DNA of 64,000 nucleotides from positions 7,405,001 to 7,469,000 of the forward strand of contig NC_089422.1 in assembly GCF_013426205.1 (NCBI RefSeq). The letters run 5' to 3'. The notes below the pieces were generated by a model. It was given only the letters and a program-made list of their open reading frames with translations, was not told the DNA's origin and did not search any database. The translations under genes and the position numbers were made by a program. Positions within the stretch are counted from its first letter, which is position 1; the number at the start of each line of letters is the position of its first letter. Of this stretch, positions 47,120-57,685 are shown piece after piece. The stretch comes from Metarhizium brunneum. Taxonomy: Eukaryota > Ascomycota > Sordariomycetes > Hypocreales > Clavicipitaceae.

Positions 47120-48479
47120 GATAATTGATGTTTTAGATGTGTCTCGTCAGTTCTGTCTATTTTTGTTCGACGAAATCCTAGATTGAGATGGATCGAGGGC
47201 GTGGGCGGGCCAGGATGGCGCGATCGCGTCTCCAGACGGCGATATTGATTCGGATCGGACGAGAAGCGCGCCAACAAGCGAACGTTCAGCATGCGCAAGA
47301 AGAATATTTCAGGATATGAAAGTGGGCGAGATTGAGTTGTGAGCTCGGCGAAGGGATGAGGCTCGGTTCGACTCGGCGGCGCGATACAGAAGCAAACTTT
47401 TTTAAGGGCGAAGGAACGTTGAATGGAGAAGGGCGAGGTTTGAGCCGTGGTCAATCCAGAATGAAGCAGCGCCTTTGGCAGAGATGATGCGGTAAGCTCA
47501 GAGGCGCTTGCAAGGGGAGAATAAAAACCAAAGCGCATCAAACGAACAGCGATGGGAGTCGTTGAAAGTTGGATTTTGACAACATGGACAGGAAGTAAAC
47601 ACGAAACAGCGGCGTGGGTATTCAGGTCCAAATGACCAACTGGTTGGGTAAAGTGAGTGTGCCTAGGTGCTTTACGCAGTTACAGTGGCCGGCCCCTGCA
47701 AACGTTGAACTCGCAGCACTGAGGTAGCGCCGATGCTCCCTAAGGACCCCTTCTGTTAGGCATTGACCAGACAGCCCAGGCTCGACCCGTCTGGCGCTAG
47801 CTGACATGCATGTGGACATGCGGGCCACTGCCATGACTGAAGACACGTGAGACGGCGTCTGGCCCTTTTGATGTCAGCTGGAAGGACTGAGCCTATTAAC
47901 TCTGGACCTGGGCTTTTTCGTCTCATGCGCAATGTTGGTCAGGCCTTGCCGGCATGGCTACTTCGTACTCCGTACAATACATGAAAAGGCGCTCTCCAAT
48001 GGCCACATGCATCAACACATGTATAGACTCCACCATATGCCCACCTTGTCTGGTGCTGCCCCTGGGCCCTGCGCAGGGTGACTGCGGCAGCGACAGTAAA
48101 ATCGAACATTGAATCGGCCATCGAGAGCGGCAGCCCCACTTCTTGGCGCCGTCTGATGCTGGACTCAATAAGACTGCCGCTTCGACCAGACATCAATGGT
48201 TGCATGTGGTGCCAGCACCCGCCAGCACCCCGCCCGGCGTCAAGTTAGATGCCCTCCGCTGACACATGCAGCGGTGAAGTGAACATTGAAACCCTGTGTT
48301 CCAGTGCTCCAGCGCTCCACTCAGTGTTAGTCCCCAGTCCAGCCCTGTTGTCTCGTCCACCTTCTTCTACCTCATGCATCATCAGATTCCTCACACGGGT
48401 ATTCCACTTGGATTTTTTTCATCCTAAATCCCTCATCTTCTCACTCTTGCTCCTCCACGACAGGCAGCCCATTTTCAGA
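47120..48479. promoter_or_regulatory. Divergent promoter region, areB / SVF1
   Basis: 1.36 kb between two genes pointing apart. A TACTCCGTA motif lies at 47966-47974. GATA/TATC cores occur on both strands, as expected by chance, though autoregulation by a GATA factor is plausible. No gene is seen. Confidence 0.5.
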
Positions 48480-49960
48480 ATGTTCAATTGGGCAAAGCAA
48501 CAGTATGTCAGGCTCTTTGCTATCCGTTAAGCCACTTTGCTTCATACTCTGATGTCGCCCGCTGTTCCCCGCCATTGTGCATCGCGAGTCACCCAGCTAA
48601 CCATCGGTTGTCGTTGTCCCATCTTAGGTTGGCCAACGTCGCAGGCACTCAGGAGCCCATCTATGGCGCTTCGGCGATCAGATCCGTGGCTGAAGAAGCC
48701 AAGGAGACGCCCTTTACCGAACTGTCCCGCGATGACTTGAAGTGGGTGGCCATGGAGTCGACATGTGTAGAGACCCAGAGCTTCTACCTGGTGTCGGATG
48801 AGGGCCACATCGGTCTTGCACAGGTCATCTACAGCAACGTTGCGTATGTCTACCTGGTCCTGCGTAAACAACATGCAGCCACCATATGCCATGGCTAAAC
48901 TTTTCTCTCTTCCTTGCTAACGCGCCGCACCCCGAGCTAAGTGGCATGCGAACTACTTGCCAGTTCAACTCCAAGATCTTCTCCAAAGACCCTTCCAAAC
49001 CCCACCTATGGTGCTCAACCCCTCTGAACCACTTTGAATTCAACGAGGACAAGACCTCCTGCTACGCCGACGACTGCGCGCTCGAGCTCTCTAAAGATGG
49101 AAACGAATACACCATCAAGAGCATGAACGACCCGAGGTCGATCGTCAACCTCAAGATCACCAGGACTGCTCCTGGCTTCAAGGCCGGCAAGAGCGGCACA
49201 ACAAAGTATGGCACCGACCTCGAGAACCCCTGGGGAACCATGCGCCACGCTTTCTGGCCTCGCTGTGCGGCCGAGGGCACCATCACCACTCCCGATGGCC
49301 CCATTGACTTCAAGGGCCAGGCCATGTACTCGTTCGCTCTGCAGGGCATGAAGCCGCACCACGCCGCCGGCAAGTGGAACTTTGCTAACTTCCAGGGTCC
49401 CAACTACTCGGCCATCATGATGGAGTTCACCACCCCGCCTTCTTACGGCTCAACATTGGTCAATGTGGGAGGTATTGTCAAGGATGGTCAGATCATCACC
49501 GCGGGCCCCGGCCACGAGGCCATCCATACCGACGTCAAGAACGATTCGGAGAACGAGTGGCCCGAGCCCAGTTCTGTCAAGTTTGAATGGACAGGCAACA
49601 AGACGGACGCCAAGCCCGTCAGCGCTGTCCTGGAAGGGCCGCTCGGAGAACGGACGGACCGCGTGGACGTCATGGCCGAGGTACCTGGCTTTGTCAAGAC
49701 GATTGTGGCCGCGGCGGCGGGGACCAAGCCATACATTTATCAGGTAAGGATGTTCTTTTTTCTATTTTCATTTCTTTTCATTTCCCTCTCTTCATTTCTT
49801 TTATTATTATTTTTATTTTTTAAAACTTGCTCAGTGAGATGGGCTCACTAACAACAACTTGCAGTATGCGCCAAAGATGACCCTCAAGCTCAAGATTGGA
49901 GACGAAGAAGTCACCGAAGAGGGCCAGCTATTCATGGAAGCTACGTTCATCACCGAATAA
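48480..49960 (+). CDS. svf1: Survival factor 1 (Svf1) family protein
   Basis: Four exons: 48480-48502 (MFNWAKQQ), 48628-48843, 48942-49743 and 49865-49960; 378 residues, exact frame. Svf1 proteins form two lipocalin-like beta barrels. In yeast the protein supports survival under oxidative and cold stress and has been linked to ceramide transport from ER to Golgi. Conserved features: [38 protein letters not shown], the central [20 protein letters not shown], and the C-terminal [20 protein letters not shown] joined across the last intron. The first eight residues could form the short membrane-binding helix described for yeast Svf1. The second intron contains TTGCTAAC as branch site. Confidence 0.93.
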
Positions 49961-50967
49961 GCTAAACTAAGACCAACCAGCCAACAGGCGGGGAAGGAAA
50001 TTAACAGCAATAGGGTTTAATTGTTTGCACTTCGAAGAGATGGAAGAAACGACTGCATGCATCATCGTGTTGGGTAAATACACTCTAATAAATGAGAACA
50101 GGCGTTGGAGACGGCATTGGTCACTCGCTTTGATATATCCCTTGGTCCCAGCATACCGGCAAAACTTTTGATATTTTTTTCTTTCAAGGTTTTGGTTTTG
50201 GTACTATGCCGAGCATTATACAGGTACAATATTTAATACTAACGCTTCACTGGACTTTTATTCGCACGCGGGGAGGATGACATCAAGGCAATTGCGACGT
50301 GATGGATTCGGCCGTGAAAATGTAGTAGCCACTCCTACTCGGCCCTCTTGTAGCTCCAAAGAAAAGATAAAAATAAATGGCCGTGGCTGGCCGCGACCAG
50401 ATCGAACGACGTTGCCAAATTCCCGCAACCGGACGGGCGCCAACCACACAAGGCCAAGAAAACAACATCTCCACCATCACGGCACGCAGCCAGCCGATTT
50501 GTGTACGAAGCACAGCTCCATGGGAAGTCCAATGTATCATGTTGCAGAAAATAGAGCCTCAGTCAGTACGATGGCCATTACGAAAGGATCTGGCCGAGTA
50601 AAAAGAACCAAAAAAAAAAAGAGAGACAAAAAAGTTCTCCAGTCAGTACATTCACAGCAAGTCAATTCCCATGCCATCAATGGTCCCCAACACCCGCCAT
50701 CAAACAAATCCCACAGGCCGCATTCCAGCCGCACAACAAAGCATATCCGGTACGGATCGGGCGACAAGGTTTCCAGGCTTGAAAGCCGCGCCCCATGCGC
50801 TCAAAATCCAATCGACATGTCCTGGTGTTTATCTTTGTTCCCCTCCTCGCATTGATTCTCTTCTTCATCCACGTCCCCTTGCTGTCTTGGCTTTTTTTTA
50901 ACTTCTGATTCATCTTTTATTCTTTTTTAAAAAATAGTATTGTTATTCACTCGCTGCCCCGGATCTC
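49961..50967. other. Intergenic region
   Basis: 1 kb between two plus-strand genes. A 192-codon plus-strand frame (50277-50855) is present, but it is low-complexity and basic, shows no domain, and looks like chance. The right end is T-rich, as in a promoter. Confidence 0.5.
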
Positions 50968-51504
50968 ATGGACATGCTGGAGCCGTACGAACCCGAGTTC
51001 CCGTCGCCGCTCAACCCACGCCGCACCACGCCGGTGCGCGCGCGCGAGGCCCGGGCCAGGACCAACGTGAGCGTGAGCCCGACGCAGCGGCTGCTGAGGT
51101 ACAGGGCCGCGGAGGCGTGGCGCTCGCACAAGATGCTGCAGGAGGCGAGGGAGTACGAGAGGCGGCTGAGGGAGACGATTGCCTGGAGGGAGGTACGTCT
51201 TTTTTTTGTTGCCTGGCCCTTTGATATGCCCGAGTGACGTCTGGTGGGTGCTGATGCGTTTGGCGCTGGGTAGGAGGCGGCTGGGCTGCGGGCAGACGGC
51301 AAAAGGCAGCTGCTCGACGGCCTGGACGGACGGGATGCCAGGGCCGAGCAGGGCGAGCAGGGCGAGACGGAGCACCAGTCCCATGGGCCGGCCTTGAGCT
51401 TCTTGACGCCGCGGCGGGTGGCGCTGGCGGTGGGCTTGATGAGGAGATTCCCTGTTCCCGGCTGGTTCAGGTGCGAGAGGCCTCCTCAGGAGCGGGCTTG
51501 TTGA
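50968..51504 (+). CDS. Small uncharacterised protein, charged and probably coiled-coil
   Basis: Two exons: 50968-51192 and 51274-51504, 151 residues. Exon 1 codes MDMLEPYEPEFPSPLNPRRT followed by an Arg/Ala/Glu-rich helix (LLRYRAAEAWRSHKMLQEAR and EYERRLRETIAWRE). The intron (GAG|GTACGT ... GGGTAG|GAG) joins WRE to EAAGLRADGKRQLLDGLDGR. The C-terminal part is LTPRRVALAVGLMRRFPVPG. Codon use is strongly GC-rich, like true genes nearby, which supports it. No known family is recognised; it may be specific to this fungal group. A chance GC-rich frame cannot be fully excluded. Confidence 0.55.
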
Positions 51505-51716
51505 TTCGAAAATGGGGGCGATGGGGTGGTATACGTTACAAAAGTGATGGCACGGGAATTTATATATTTTTTATTTTGGTATCGTTTTTCAGGTGAAAAA
51601 TAAGTTGATAAGAACATGGAGGGGGCTGGTCCCATTCTATAAGGAGGAAGGGGAGGTTTGTGTTTATCCCCGTCCTCCGGTCTCTATTTTATTAGTATAC
51701 ATTAATCTCATGGTGG

Positions 51717-52624
51717 TTATTGCTTCTCTTTTGAATCTTTACTCTTGACGTCGTGATTTGCGTTTGTGCCGTCTCCGTGCTTCTGCGTCTGCTGCTGCTG
51801 CTGCTGCTGCTCGTCGGCCTTGTGAATCGCCTGCTCAACCTGCCATATCGCCCTCTCTAGCTCAATCTCCAGCGCGGGGATATCCAGGCTCTCCGAGAAC
51901 GACGTGACTTGTTCCTGCGTCAAGAGTACCTGCTCCTTGTCGACTGGCGAGACCGACGCCGCAAGCTTGGGCGCCTGGCCATACAGTTTGTCCAGTGTAG
52001 ACGATGGCGCGGGTTTAAGCAGCTTCTGCTCAACGAGCCATTGGATGTGTTTGCCGCCGGCGATGGCGCGCCAGTGCGACCAGGCGCGGTACACGAGGTA
52101 GAAGAACGGCAGGTTAGGGATTCTTGCAAAGCATCGTTGTCAGCTGCGCGGTCTGAGAAAAAGTTGACCTATGGATATGCTCACATGGGCACCAACGCAA
52201 AGGGCAGCGTTATGGGCATCCCGACAAAGCACCACATCAACCGCCGCCGGTGCAAACCCTCCCTCTCGCCGGCCAGCTGGCCCGTCACCTGTAGCACATC
52301 CTCGTCGCGCAGGACGCTCCCCGGATACACCAGCTCGACCTTCTCCCTGCCCTCGATTTCGTCTTGCCTGCGGCGCGTCGACAGCGGCGGCACGCTCTTG
52401 AGCCCCCATTCCTCGTAGGGGATCCTTCGAAAGGCGTGGTTCCCGTACTCGACCACCTTCTTCTGCCAGCCCGAGGGCTTCTTTTCCCATTCGGACCATT
52501 TGCGCGCGGCGAAGGCGGTGCCGCGGTCGAGCAGCGACGTGTTGGGCGGCGACGTCGTTGCGTGCAGGCGCTGTGCGTAGAGAAACGTGCGCCGCGTGGA
52601 GAGGGGGAGGAGGAAGATGCGCAT
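51717..52624 (-). CDS. Mitochondrial K+-H+ exchange-related protein (Mit_KHE1 family)
   Basis: Two exons: 52624-52185 and 52122-51717, 281 residues. The start MRIFLLPLSTRRTFLYAQRL matches the family opening, and the protein continues through RKWSEWEKKPSGWQKKVVEY to a membrane region GMPITLPFALVPIIPNLPFF that spans the splice, then YLVYRAWSHWRAIAGGKHI. The family (yeast YDL183C) was linked to K+/H+ exchange in the inner mitochondrial membrane. A Gln tract (about eight residues from a CAG/CTG repeat, near 51790-51810) precedes the charged C-terminus. The intron carries a CTGAC branch site. A longer upstream frame exists, but this start fits the family. Confidence 0.88.
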
Positions 52625-53340
52625 CTTGGGAAGGGGGATATGGACTGCGGACCAAGGTTCCAATTGATGGTCGTGGGAGGAGGGGGGATTCTTCTTTTCT
52701 GGTTGCGTCTCTCGGTGGTGGCGACTTGGAGTGCAGCAGTGTTTGCAACGCACTACGCTAAGTGGCTACCTAGTTATTCCTCCATTGTGACGAGAACCAA
52801 AAGAGTCTAAGTCGAGTGTTGGTCTTGTCTTGGTCGTCGAGCAAGGTCGGTGGGTTGTAGGAAGAGTTGTTTGTAGTTGCCCAGCGATGCTGGACTGAAG
52901 GCGGCTTGCGACCAACTTGACGGTACTTGGGCGACGAGTCGACGACGACGACGCAGTACTGCACTGATGTCATGTCACAGCTGGGCAGACAACCCAGATA
53001 CTATCTAAGGTGTGTACTTAGTAGTTAGCAGAAGTAATATGGGGTAAATTACCTGCTGCTACGTGATAATTAATAGCTTGCTTCACATTGGATCCAGTGG
53101 AGGCGTCTCCACCAACGCACCTCGGTCCACACCTTCACGTCTGGAGCCACCCGATGGCCAAGACTCGCACACCTGCACTGGAGCTGGCATTGGTTGGTAG
53201 TTTACTCATTAATCAACCATTTTTATTCAAAAGAAATTTTATCTGAGTGGAAGTCGGCCTTCGGGCCCTGTCTATCATCGTTGCCAATAAATCTTTACAA
53301 AAAACGCCCACTTGTCTGGTATCCATCCCTGCAGCCTTCG
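52625..53340. other. Intergenic region
   Basis: Promoter of the K+-H+ exchange-related gene on its left and 3' flank of the acyltransferase on its right. No gene-like sequence. Confidence 0.5.
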
Positions 53341-55011
53341 CTACTCAATCGTGTTGTCATTGCTCACCCACTTCTTCCACTCCTCGTTCGCCAACAGTCG
53401 CATCATCGACGCCTTGTCCAGCGTCACCAATATCTCATAATCCGAATGCAGCTTTCCTGGTAGCACAAGTCCAGCGCCCATATTCCACTGTGGCTGCGCG
53501 CGACGCACAGCATCAGCTGTTCTTCCACCTGAACTTGACTTGCCCTCGGGCTTTAATCCTGGAAACCGAAATATAACATCGGCTCCCAGATGACGCCAAG
53601 AGTTGAAGATGAAGTCCGAAGGCTCTTGAGGATCCAGATTGATACCGACAAATCGAGGATCCGGGGCAGCTCGAAACATGGCTGTCCGTTTGTCAACAAA
53701 GTCCTTGTCAATGGCTGTTATTGCCGAGTCGATGGAGCATATCAGTTTGCCCAGCAGCTCGTCCGCTGTCGCAGCCGAGGCTGGGGAGGCCTTTGTACAT
53801 GGCTGCTGGCTACTAATCACCACATGGTCGTCCATGTTGGCGCAAATCCTGGGCATGCAAACCGCATTGCTTGCATACCCAGGTAGCCCGCCTTGATACG
53901 CACATTTTTTCCAGCTTGCTGGGACGAGAAGGTGTGTCTTGTCTGTTAAGCTGTTTTTGTTTAAGTTGGTCGGATTTGGGACAGACGGCGCTCGCGGCTG
54001 ATGGCCCGCGAGTCGTGCAGCGGTACAGAAGCTCCACACGACACCCGCCAGACAGGCAAAGGTCCTAACGTGGCTCCCACTCCAATTTTGCGCCACTGCG
54101 TGAAGGGCCCTAATCTTCTCCTCGTTGAACTTGAATATGCGGCCCGTCTTACGGACATTGGCAAGAGATGGCACCCGTTCTCGGCGGGTACATGGGGCGG
54201 TTGGTCCCGTCGGCTGGGGAAGAAGGGTGTATTCGGGACAATCCTTCATCAGGTCCTCAAAGGACGACTCGAGTAAAGCAGTCGTTTCGCTCTCGGGAAT
54301 ATCCACGTCTATATTGGCGGGGTATTCAAACTTGTTGGCCTGGCCATTTTCGACACCATTCTTGACTGCATACTCGGCGACACTTTTAACACCAGCCCTA
54401 ACACCGTCCTCGATACCATTCTGGGCAGCCGTCTCGTCGCGGCGGGTGAAGGCGGCAAAGGTCGATATAAAGCTGTGCATGCCAATGCCATCTGTAATGG
54501 AGTGGTGGAAGTAGAAGCACAGCAATAGACCGCCGCCTCGGATAATGCGTGCATGAACCTCAGTAACAGGCACTCCGGGCCCATTTTCCGTCAAGTCATA
54601 CGGCAGGTCGAAACAGGGCCCTACAAATGCCTTGCAGGGGAAACCCTGCGCCTTGAGCTCGGGGTAGCTCCAGCTAAACAACGACTCCTCACATTGTCGA
54701 TTATCAAAAAACTTGAAAGACACTTTATCATTTTTCGTCGTGGAAAGGTGCACTGTCCCCTTGGTCCGGCCAAGATATATCTTTCCCGCAAAGTGAGGGA
54801 AATGATTGCATGCAAGCTTGAGCCGGTTTTGGATGTGCTTGCACAGCTTGTCGAAGCCGTTCAGCTGCTCGTCGATTGGAAAGCAAAACACTTGCCGGAC
54901 ATAGGCTCGCATTGCAACCTGGTTCCAGGTGCCGAGCAGGCGGAGATTCCCCGGATTTGAGACCATCTTAGCCGCCGGAATGGTGGCACGGAGATCTATT
55001 GTTCCGGGCAT
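53341..55011 (-). CDS. BAHD/trichothecene-acetyltransferase-like acyltransferase
   Basis: Intronless, 556 residues from ATG 55011 (MPGTIDLRATIPAAKM). Enzymes of this transferase family move an acyl group from CoA to a hydroxyl or amine of a small molecule. The catalytic HxxxD motif is in CFYFHHSITDGIGMHSF (residues about 169-174). The family's substrate-channel stretch FVGPCFDLPYDLTENGPGVP is upstream. The usual plant DFGWG motif is not seen at the expected place, as in many fungal members. No other biosynthetic gene is adjacent, so the substrate cannot be inferred. The frame is open for another 112 codons upstream (to 55347), but that part looks like leader sequence. A Glu/Lys/Thr-rich insert lies around residues 190-240. 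Confidence 0.82.
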   Translation of the reverse strand: MPGTIDLRATIPAAKMVSNPGNLRLLGTWNQVAMRAYVRQVFCFPIDEQLNGFDKLCKHIQNRLKLACNHFPHFAGKIYLGRTKGTVHLSTTKNDKVSFKFFDNRQCEESLFSWSYPELKAQGFPCKAFVGPCFDLPYDLTENGPGVPVTEVHARIIRGGGLLLCFYFHHSITDGIGMHSFISTFAAFTRRDETAAQNGIEDGVRAGVKSVAEYAVKNGVENGQANKFEYPANIDVDIPESETTALLESSFEDLMKDCPEYTLLPQPTGPTAPCTRRERVPSLANVRKTGRIFKFNEEKIRALHAVAQNWSGSHVRTFACLAGVVWSFCTAARLAGHQPRAPSVPNPTNLNKNSLTDKTHLLVPASWKKCAYQGGLPGYASNAVCMPRICANMDDHVVISSQQPCTKASPASAATADELLGKLICSIDSAITAIDKDFVDKRTAMFRAAPDPRFVGINLDPQEPSDFIFNSWRHLGADVIFRFPGLKPEGKSSSGGRTADAVRRAQPQWNMGAGLVLPGKLHSDYEILVTLDKASMMRLLANEEWKKWVSNDNTIE

Positions 55012-56743
55012 GGTTTTTGATTTTTTGTCTTTTCTCCTCCAAACTCGCTTCACGAGCCAAGCCCAGCACTTTTTGTTTTCCTTGCCTGCCCGCTCTCGGT
55101 TTGGCGTCCTCTTCGGGGAGGAAAGATGGTTTGGGTGCCGCTGCAGTCTTTGCCCCTCGGGCGGCCCAGCGACTCGGGCCAGAGCCAGCTCTGCGCCGTC
55201 TCCTCTGTTGTCCGTATGGTAGAAGGTGAGCCAACAAGTTTCACCTGTCTCGGCTGGTAAGGCAAAGAAAGGTTTGCTTGGAATATCACTCAATGGGGAA
55301 GAGAAAAGTGAAAGTAAGGAAAGAAATCGAGAACCATGCGCAACCAAGGGCGAGGTGAGCTTAGCGTTTGATCGGGATGGTTGAAGAGAAGAGAGAGAAA
55401 AAGAAAAAAAAAGAAAAAGAGGAATCCCTCTTACGAAAAGAGAACGACCGAGGTAGAGGTTTTTATTACTTTTACGAAAAATGAATGCTCGAGTGGTGAA
55501 GACTCCTTGGGCAGCTGTGAATTATCAAGTTTGTCGCTCCATGGCGGGACTGGGAACCGGGACTAGACTGTGACTGAGTCGCCCCTTCCGCAGGAAAAAG
55601 CAGACATTTGTTCAACCCGGGTGCCCAAAAGGAAGGCACTGTCCAGTTTCACGCAAACTGCATGTACGCACTGAGTCCAGAAGCCCGGAGCCAGCACTCA
55701 AGAATCAATCACTGGTGCTTCCAACGCCCCAGCCTTGCACCATGCGCAGGGCGAACAGCCAGGCGAGCATCCAGGGCGAGCATCACAACTCGAGCACCCT
55801 CGCCTCGCATGTTCGCCCCAGAGCCTCTCTCGTCGACATTCTGATGCTGCACTCTGGAAAAGCGGCTTCGGTGGCCAGCAAATCGACAAGGCCGTCTCGA
55901 CGCTGTCATGACTGCGCACCGGCGTGTTCGGCATCTCTTCAGTGTTTAGCAACAAAGCATCCCGGTCCATGGTTACAACTACACAGTGCCCTTGTGGGAC
56001 TGCTGCCGCCTGCGCCAAGCCATATCATGGACGACACAGTCACTGTACTCCGTACTCCGTGCCGCCAGCCAGCTCCGGACCTCTTTGTGACATGGACCGT
56101 GTTCCCACCTCGTCCGCTCGTCCTCTGCTGCATCTGGTCCAGGGCACGGGGAGCGGAGGCAGGGCACGGAGCGAGTGCCATTGTTGCAAAGCGCACACGC
56201 AGGAACCCCCCCCTCCCCCCCTCTACGGAGTACTCCGTGCAGCAAATGAACCTCCGGGGTAAAACAGGAGGAAAGAGGGTCGCACATGTTCACCCGTTCA
56301 CAGAATAATGTGCTCCATGGAGTAGTCCGTGACGGGAAGGCAAACCGGAAAACGAATGGCGGCCAACGGCAATCGAAGCCAGGCCCCCCCCTTGGTCAAA
56401 CTCGAAATTAGTTATCTTGCTGCTTTTCCGCAACACGATGCCCCAAAACGGCGCCGTGCGTCCCGATCGCCTTTCTCGTCACACTGCCCGTTGTGCGACG
56501 ATCAGAGTCACGCAGCGACGGGTGAAACATCAGCCACTGCTATAACGCGGCAATGCTACGCACAAGTCACATATGAAATGTTATCATCCAATTCGTGCGA
56601 GCCATCATATCACACAATCACTGACTCGCATTTCCGCATCTGGGCACTCTTTTCTGGCAAATCCCGACTCGCAACTTCACCGCAGGCCATCCGGCCCCAC
56701 CAGCCTCGCCTTCGCGGGAACACGCAAAGATCCTTGTCATAGT
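55012..56743. other. Intergenic region with palindromic TACGGAGTA motifs
   Basis: 1.7 kb without a convincing gene; a 197-codon plus-strand frame at 55715-56308 looks random and crosses the motifs. Palindromes related to TACGGAGTACTCCGTA lie at 56045-56060 and 56224-56239, with a variant at 56317-56330. Confidence 0.5.
56224..56239. repeat. TACGGAGTACTCCGTG, copy of a dispersed palindrome
   Basis: An inverted repeat of TACGGAGTA/TACTCCGTA. Related copies lie at 9645, 15927, 16194, 17765, 36632, 47966 and 56045. All are outside the coding regions annotated here. Confidence 0.7.
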
Positions 56744-56818
56744 AAAATAACCAACCTATTCCCAATCGGGGTGGATATATATAATAAAATAACCAAGCTA
56801 TTCCCAATAGGGGCGGAT
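56744..56818. repeat. Imperfect direct repeat, 2 x 33 bp, reaching into the tRNA gene
   Basis: Copies at 56744-56776 and 56786-56818 differ at three positions and are 42 bases apart. Both begin AAAATAACCAA and end GGGGYGGAT. The second copy includes the first eight bases of the tRNA gene, so the duplication took in its 5' end. Confidence 0.8.
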
Positions 56819-56906
56819 GGTTTAGTGGTATAATACTCCCTTAGCAGGTTTCCGTCTACGGATTCGTGATTGGGAGTGGTCCGGGGTTCGATTCCCCGTT
56901 CGTCCA
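56811..56906 (+). tRNA. tRNA gene with intron, probably tRNA-Ala(AGC)
   Basis: Cloverleaf: acceptor stem GGGCGGA/TTCGTCC with discriminator A at 56906; A-box TGGTTTAGTGG; anticodon stem CTCCC/GGGAG; T arm CGGGG-TTCGATT-CCCCG with a perfect B-box. The anticodon loop is 31 nt, which fits a 7-nt loop (TTAGCA + T) plus a 24-nt intron at the usual 37/38 site, giving anticodon AGC. The acceptor stem has a G3-U70 wobble pair, the alanine identity element, which supports the call. One D-stem pair is a T-T mismatch, so a pseudogene is possible. Confidence 0.65.
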
Positions 56907-56973
56907 TGTGAGGTGGTATTGAGCCCACCATTATACCTTCATTTTTTGTTTCATTTTTCATTTTTTTTCGACT

Positions 56974-57416
56974 GCTTTTCGCCAAGACTGGTTGCTCTTA
57001 GGGCGTTACGCCTAGCGCACTGCTCGACATTGCGCCATGGTATGTAGGCTCAGTGAAGTCCTGAGTGAGAACAGCATGATGGTTTGCCGCGCGCAGACGG
57101 GCAATATTGTCGCAACATTTTGCCCAAGGCGTGTGTGGTGCTGTGTGCCGTATCGATCTAGGATGCTATTATATATATACCGTCATCTTTTGTTTTTTGT
57201 TTTTTTTTTTGGGCAGCTTTTCGCCAAGACTGGCTACTCTTAGGGCTGTGTTACGCCTAGCGCACTGCTCGACCTTGCGCCATGGTATATGTAGGCTAAG
57301 TGAAGTCTTGAATGGAAGAAGAGCATGATGTTTTGGCACGAGCAGAGGGCAATATTATCGCAACATTTTGCCCAAGGCGTGTGTGATGCTGTGTGCCGTA
57401 TTGATCTGGGATGCTG
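56974..57416. repeat. Pair of about 200-bp direct repeats
   Basis: Copy A at 56974-57167 and copy B at 57216-57416 are clearly homologous. Shared blocks include CTTTTCGCCAAGACTGG, TACGCCTAGCGCACTGCTCG and GCAACATTTTGCCCAAGGCG. Each copy is preceded by a T-rich run. Many differences are transitions (G/A, C/T), consistent with age or repeat-induced point mutation. Neither copy has an ORF with a known domain. They lie just downstream of the tRNA gene and could be fragments of a small retroelement or an unnamed repeat. Confidence 0.8.
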
Positions 57417-57568
57417 CCCCATCAATCTTTTGCTGCCCGAATGGCGCGACTTTTGAAAACGGCCATGTTTCTGTCTGTCACATAATTTGTCTCTCGTTGC
57501 TTTTTATGTTTCGATTCAACGTGTTTGCCATGTGACTAATGCACAACGCCGTCATTCCCTTTTATACG

Positions 57569-57597
57569 TAGTAGTAGTAGTAGTAGTAGTAGTAGTA
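57569..57597. repeat. (GTA)n microsatellite
   Basis: About nine perfect GTA/TAG units in the 3' flank of the esterase gene. Confidence 0.9.
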
Positions 57598-57685
57598 CTC
57601 TTAATTATGTAGTGACATCTATTGCATGAGCCATGTCTCATCCAGGGCGCGTGTTTGTTTCTTCATCAACCAATAATAAGCTTCG

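Noticed and set aside
50277..50855. 192-codon plus-strand ORF
   Set aside because: Basic, low-complexity translation with no domain and no splice partners; it lies in the flank between SVF1 and the next gene.
55715..56308. 197-codon plus-strand ORF
   Set aside because: Random-looking composition, crosses the palindromic motifs, no family features.
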